Position numbers and translations under genes: made by a program. The notes under the pieces are model-generated. The model ran no database searches, was not told the origin of the DNA, and saw only the letters and a program-made list of their open reading frames with translations. Source: Verrucomicrobia bacterium UBA3063 (GTDB lineage: Bacteria > Verrucomicrobiota > Verrucomicrobiia > Methylacidiphilales > Verrucolacustridaceae). Taken from it: a DNA stretch of 6,970 nt. Shown in pieces: positions 1-6,970 of this stretch. Location: NCBI GenBank assembly GCA_002366885.1, contig DFCD01000116.1:35739-42708 (forward strand), read 5' to 3'. Position 1 is the first letter of the stretch; each line of letters opens with the position of its first letter.

Positions 1-3000
1 AAACTCTGGCCCTTCTTCACCTTGCCCTTTTCGGGAACGGAGATCATTGAGCCGATCACAACGGGATAGCGCTCCAGCTCGCGACCGTCCTCGGCATGAA
101 TGCTGATGAAGCCGTTCTTGTTCAGGACAATGTCGTGGCCTTCCAGAGCCTTGACCGTGCGCAGATCCGTGTACTGGACGGTTCCATCGTGCTTGGCCTT
201 GATTTGCGGCTGCTTAAAGACCTGCGAGGCGGTTCCTCCGATGTGGAAGGTTCGCATAGTCAGCTGCGTCCCGGGTTCTCCGATGGACTGGGCGGCAATG
301 ATCCCGACCGCCTCCCCCAGCTTGGCCGGTTGGTTGGTGGCGAGATTTTGCCCGTAGCAGGAGGCGCAGACGCCCCGCTTGGTCTCACAGGTCAGGGCGG
401 AGCGGATCTTCACCCGCTCCATTCCCAGGTTTTCAATTTGGGCGGAGGCCTTTTCATCGATGATCTGACCGGCGGCGACCACCTTCTTTTTGCTGACGGG
501 ATCGACAATGTCATCGCAGGAGGTGCGTCCATAAATACGATCCCGCAGGCGGACGATTTCGTCATCCCCTTCGAGGATGGCCTTGACCCAGATTCCCCGT
601 TCCGTGCCGCAGTCTGGCTCACGCACGATGATGTCCATGGCCACGTCGCAAAGCTTGCGGGTCATGTAGCCGGAATCCGCCGTTTTCAGGGCGGTGTCCG
701 CCAGACCCTTGCGGGCACCGTGGGTCGAGATGAAATACTCCAGTACGGAGAGCCCCTCGCGGAAACTGGCGGTAATGGGCCGCTCAATGATCTCCCCGGA
801 AGGCTTGGCCATCAGGCCGCGCATCCCCGCGAGCTGCCGAACCTGATTGCGGTTGCCCCGCGCCCCGGAATCGACCATCAGGTAGACAGGGTTGTAATCC
901 TTGCGGCCCTCGTTGTGCTCGAGGGTGCGGTACATCGCCGCGGAAATTTCCTCGGTGGCCTGGGTCCAGATATCGACGATCTTGTTGTACCTTTCTCCGT
1001 CCGTTATCGCACCCATTCGGTACTGCTTCTCAACCTGGGAAACAGCCTGGCGCGCCCGGTCGATCACCTGGGGCTTGTCTTCGGGGATGATCATGTCGTC
1101 GATGCCGATGGAAACACCCGCCCTGGTCGCCGAGGAAAATCCAAGATCCTTCAACTTGTCCAGGCACTCCACCGTCTTGCTGTGCCCACACTTTTCATAG
1201 CACCGGAGAATAATCTCCCCCAGTTGCTTTTTGCCGGCGGCTTTATTGAAAAAACCGACTTCTCCCGGCCAGATTCCATTGAAGCGGACCCGTCCGGGGG
1301 TGGTTTCGATGAACTTTTTGGAGGCATCCCCAAAAACCGACTCCCGCCCAACGTCAGGATTCTTGAAGAGAATAAAATCGTGGGTGCGGATGCTTCCTTC
1401 GCTGATCGCGAAATCCACCTCGTCGGCATCGGCAAAGACGCTCAGCCGCTTTTTCTTGTCGGAGGACTTCTCCGTGGAGCGGACCGGGTTCTGGGTCAGG
1501 TAATAACAGCCCAATGTGATGTCCTGGCTCGGCGTGGTGATCGGCCGCCCGTTGCTGGGCCCGAAAATGTTATTGGGGGCGAGCATGAGCAGTCGGGCCT
1601 CCAGTTGCGCCTCGACGCTCAGGGGAACGTGGACGGCCATTTGATCGCCGTCGAAGTCCGCATTGTAGGCGGTGCAGACCAGGGGGTGAATCCGGATGGC
1701 ATCCCCTTCAATCAATTTAGGCTCGAAGGCCTGCACCGAAAGGCGATGCAGGGTCGGGGCACGGTTGAGAAGCACGGGGTGCTCCCGCGTCACCTCGTCC
1801 AGGGTGTCCCAGACGATGGATTCTTTCTTCTCGATCATCTTTTTTGCACTACGCACGGTGTGCACCTGACCGAGTTCCTTCAGGCGACGGATGATGAAGG
1901 GCTCGAAAAGGACCAAGGCCATCTTTTTCGGTAAACCGCATTCGTTCAGCTTAAGCTCGGGACCAATCACGATGACGGAGCGACCCGAGTAATCGACCCT
2001 CTTCCCTAAAAGATTCATCCGGAACCTTCCTGTTTTCCCCTTGAGCATGTCGGAAAGAGACTTGAGCGGGCGGTTGCCTGCCCCGGTGACGGCACGGCCG
2101 TGGCGGCCGTTGTCCATTAACGCGTCCACCGCCTCCTGAAGCATCCGTTTTTCGTTCCGGATGATTACCTCAGGGGTTTTTAACTGCAGAAGATTGCGGA
2201 GACGATTATTCCGGTTGATCACCCTACGGTAAAGGTCGTTCAGGTCCGAAGTGGCAAACCGGCCGCCTTCCAGCGGCACCAAGGGTCGCAGGTCGGGCGG
2301 AATCACCGGAAGAACCTCGAGGATCATCCACTCGGGACGGGCCCCCGCCTCGATGAATCCTTGGACCAGCTTCAGTCTCTTTGCCACTTTTTTGCGGGTT
2401 TGCTTGCTGCGGGTTTGTTCCAGCTGCTGTTCCAACTCCACCGCCAGGGCGTCCAGGTCCAGTTTCTTGAAAACATCGCGGATCGCCTCGGCACCCATCT
2501 TCGCCACAAAGGAATCCCCATACTGCTCCTGGGCCTCGCGATACTCTGTTTCGGTCAACAATTGCTTGGGTTTCAAGGGAGTCTTGCCCTCATCGATGAC
2601 CAGATAGTCCTCGTAATAAATCACCCTTTCGAGATCACGGGCGGTCATGTCCATCATCAACCCGAGGCGGCTGGGCATGCACTTGTAAAACCAGATGTGG
2701 CTCACCGGAACGGCAAGCTCGATGTGACCCATGCGCTCCCGGCGAACCCGTGCGAGGGTGACCTCCACACCGCAACGGTCGCAAATCACGCCCTTAAACT
2801 TGATCCGCTTGTATTTGCCGCAGGAGCACTCGTAGTCCTTGGTCGGACCGAAAATTCTCTCGCAGAACAAACCACCTTTTTCGGGTTTGAAGGTCCGGTA
2901 GTTGATGGTTTCAGGGTTCTTCGTCTCCCCGCGGCTCCAGGACAGGATGGCTTCCGGCGAGGCCACGGAGATGCTGACTTCGTCAAAACCGACAGAACGC

Positions 3001-3044
3001 TCCATGCCGAGGATTTCACGTGCGGATTGGGTCTGTTTGTTCAT
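1..3044 (-). CDS. rpoC: DNA-directed RNA polymerase subunit beta' (RpoC), N-terminal 1014 codons, truncated by the window edge
   Basis: RpoC supplies the catalytic Mg of RNA polymerase and forms the clamp that holds DNA and the main sigma contact. I translated the start, key motifs and last ~130 codons in register. The ATG at 3044 gives MNKQTQSAREILG. The first zinc site is C73, C75, C88, C91. The sigma-binding clamp helices begin near DLYRRVINRNNR (Y272). The Mg loop NADFDGDQM puts the three Asp at 463, 465 and 467. The bridge helix HGARKGLADTALKTADSGY has R778. The second zinc site is C812, C886, C893, C896. The trigger-loop start GEPGTQLTMRTFHIGG has M930, R931, H934. These lie within about three residues of E. 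coli numbering, so large indels or a frameshift are unlikely. After residue 937 the chain enters an insertion instead of the second half of the trigger loop. Roughly the last quarter of the protein (about 350-400 aa by family length) lies outside the window. Start choice: the distance to the conserved F20-ASPEAI block matches the family. Confidence 0.98.
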   Translation of the reverse strand, partial: MNKQTQSAREILGMERSVGFDEVSISVASPEAILSWSRGETKNPETINYRTFKPEKGGLFCERIFGPTKDYECSCGKYKRIKFKGVICDRCGVEVTLARVRRERMGHIELAVPVSHIWFYKCMPSRLGLMMDMTARDLERVIYYEDYLVIDEGKTPLKPKQLLTETEYREAQEQYGDSFVAKMGAEAIRDVFKKLDLDALAVELEQQLEQTRSKQTRKKVAKRLKLVQGFIEAGARPEWMILEVLPVIPPDLRPLVPLEGGRFATSDLNDLYRRVINRNNRLRNLLQLKTPEVIIRNEKRMLQEAVDALMDNGRHGRAVTGAGNRPLKSLSDMLKGKTGRFRMNLLGKRVDYSGRSVIVIGPELKLNECGLPKKMALVLFEPFIIRRLKELGQVHTVRSAKKMIEKKESIVWDTLDEVTREHPVLLNRAPTLHRLSVQAFEPKLIEGDAIRIHPLVCTAYNADFDGDQMAVHVPLSVEAQLEARLLMLAPNNIFGPSNGRPITTPSQDITLGCYYLTQNPVRSTEKSSDKKKRLSVFADADEVDFAISEGSIRTHDFILFKNPDVGRESVFGDASKKFIETTPGRVRFNGIWPGEVGFFNKAAGKKQLGEIILRCYEKCGHSKTVECLDKLKDLGFSSATRAGVSIGIDDMIIPEDKPQVIDRARQAVSQVEKQYRMGAITDGERYNKIVDIWTQATEEISAAMYRTLEHNEGRKDYNPVYLMVDSGARGNRNQVRQLAGMRGLMAKPSGEIIERPITASFREGLSVLEYFISTHGARKGLADTALKTADSGYMTRKLCDVAMDIIVREPDCGTERGIWVKAILEGDDEIVRLRDRIYGRTSCDDIVDPVSKKKVVAAGQIIDEKASAQIENLGMERVKIRSALTCETKRGVCASCYGQNLATNQPAKLGEAVGIIAAQSIGEPGTQLTMRTFHIGGTASQVFKQPQIKAKHDGTVQYTDLRTVKALEGHDIVLNKNGFISIHAEDGRELERYPVVIGSMISVPEKGKVKKGQS

Positions 3045-3068
3045 GGGATGGATTCTCTTGGTTTTGGG
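3045..3068 (-). other. rpoB-rpoC spacer with weak ribosome binding site
   Basis: This 24-nt gap between the rpoB TAA and the rpoC ATG holds no terminator-like hairpin and no promoter-like boxes. The only purine run, read on the coding strand, is AAGAGA; its AAGAG core (3055-3059) lies 10 nt before the ATG and is a poor match to AGGAGG. I infer that rpoC translation may depend on ribosomes finishing rpoB (coupling) or on a weak Shine-Dalgarno interaction. Confidence 0.6.
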
Positions 3069-6899
<3,831 letters not shown>

Positions 6900-6910
6900 G
6901 CTGTTCTTTT

Positions 6911-6915
6911 CTCCT
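6911..6915 (-). promoter_or_regulatory. rpoB ribosome binding site (AGGAG)
   Basis: Read on the coding strand, AGGAG is followed by 11 nt and then the rpoB ATG at 6899. The spacing is slightly long, but the match to the Shine-Dalgarno core is good, and it supports this start codon. Confidence 0.8.
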
Positions 6916-6919
6916 ATCC

Positions 6920-6933
6920 CCCGGAATTCCGGG
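6920..6933 (-). repeat. Perfect palindrome CCCGGAATTCCGGG in the rplL-rpoB spacer
   Basis: This is a 14-bp perfect inverted repeat in the 49-bp gap. In RNA it could fold into a 5-bp GC stem with an AAUU loop, and two G-U pairs could extend it. It ends 4 nt before the rpoB AGGAG. There is no U tract after it, so it does not look like an intrinsic terminator. In E. coli the rplL-rpoB gap carries an RNase III processing site; a similar role here is only a guess because this stem is much shorter. The rest of the gap shows no promoter. Confidence 0.6.
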
Positions 6934-6948
6934 AAGACGGGTTAAGGG

Positions 6949-6970
6949 TTATTTGACCTCCACCTTGGCG
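6949..6970 (-). CDS. rplL: Ribosomal protein bL12 (L7/L12), last six codons plus stop, truncated by the window edge
   Basis: Only the C-terminus is present: it reads AKVEVK followed by TAA at 6949-6951. L7/L12 proteins typically end in a G-A-K-V-E-x-K strand, and rplL is the usual gene directly upstream of rpoB, so motif and position agree. The protein forms the ribosomal stalk that recruits and activates translational GTPases. Its domain content cannot be judged from this fragment. Confidence 0.9.

Noticed and set aside
96..1934. 612-codon plus-strand open frame as a gene
   Set aside because: It is the exact complement register of rpoC, whose conserved motifs (Mg loop, two zinc sites, bridge helix, trigger loop) are all intact on the minus strand. 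The translated antisense protein resembles no family I recognise.
6920..6933. Possible cloning artefact: the palindrome contains the sequence of a commonly used EcoRI linker (CCGGAATTCCGG)
   Set aside because: The flanks are rplL and rpoB in their normal order with an intact ribosome binding site, and GGAATTCC also occurs naturally inside rpoB at 5147-5154. A natural palindrome is more likely, though comparison with relatives would settle it.
6920..6933. Intrinsic terminator between rplL and rpoB
   Set aside because: The stem is only 5 Watson-Crick pairs and is followed by GGGATAGGAG on the coding strand, not a U tract.

Overview
The window lies inside the rplJL-rpoBC operon. All genes read right to left (minus strand): the last codons of rplL (ribosomal protein L7/L12) at the right edge, then a complete rpoB (RNA polymerase beta, 1276 aa), then rpoC (beta', first 1014 codons, cut off by the left edge). 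The rplL-rpoB gap is 49 bp and the rpoB-rpoC gap is 24 bp. No promoter or terminator is visible, which fits co-transcription from a promoter beyond the right edge.

The organism is very probably a member of the PVC superphylum, most likely Verrucomicrobiota. This is judged from remembered family sequences, not from a search. The beta fork reads FFGRSQLSQLMDQTNP, close to the chlamydial version. The beta insertion before the active-site lysines contains a LLNEK segment like the chlamydial one. Beta' begins with the ASPEAILSWSRGE...ECSCGKYKRIKFKG style and carries NPVYLMVDSGARGNRNQ. DNA is moderately GC-rich, with sense codons TTA, CTA and TCA scarce.

Region by region (left to right): 1-3044 is rpoC from the trigger-loop insertion back to its start codon. 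3045-3068 is a short spacer with only a weak ribosome binding site. 3069-6899 is rpoB. 6900-6948 is a spacer with a perfect 14-bp palindrome and the rpoB ribosome binding site. 6949-6970 is the end of rplL. Beta and beta' together form the catalytic centre of RNA polymerase, and L7/L12 is the ribosomal stalk protein that recruits translation factors.

I found no mobile element, CRISPR array, RNA gene or unknown system. The second-look items are small: the intergenic palindrome, an unusual Leu in the rifampicin pocket, lineage-specific insertions and a C-terminal tail in the polymerase subunits, and long antisense open frames that are explained by codon bias.
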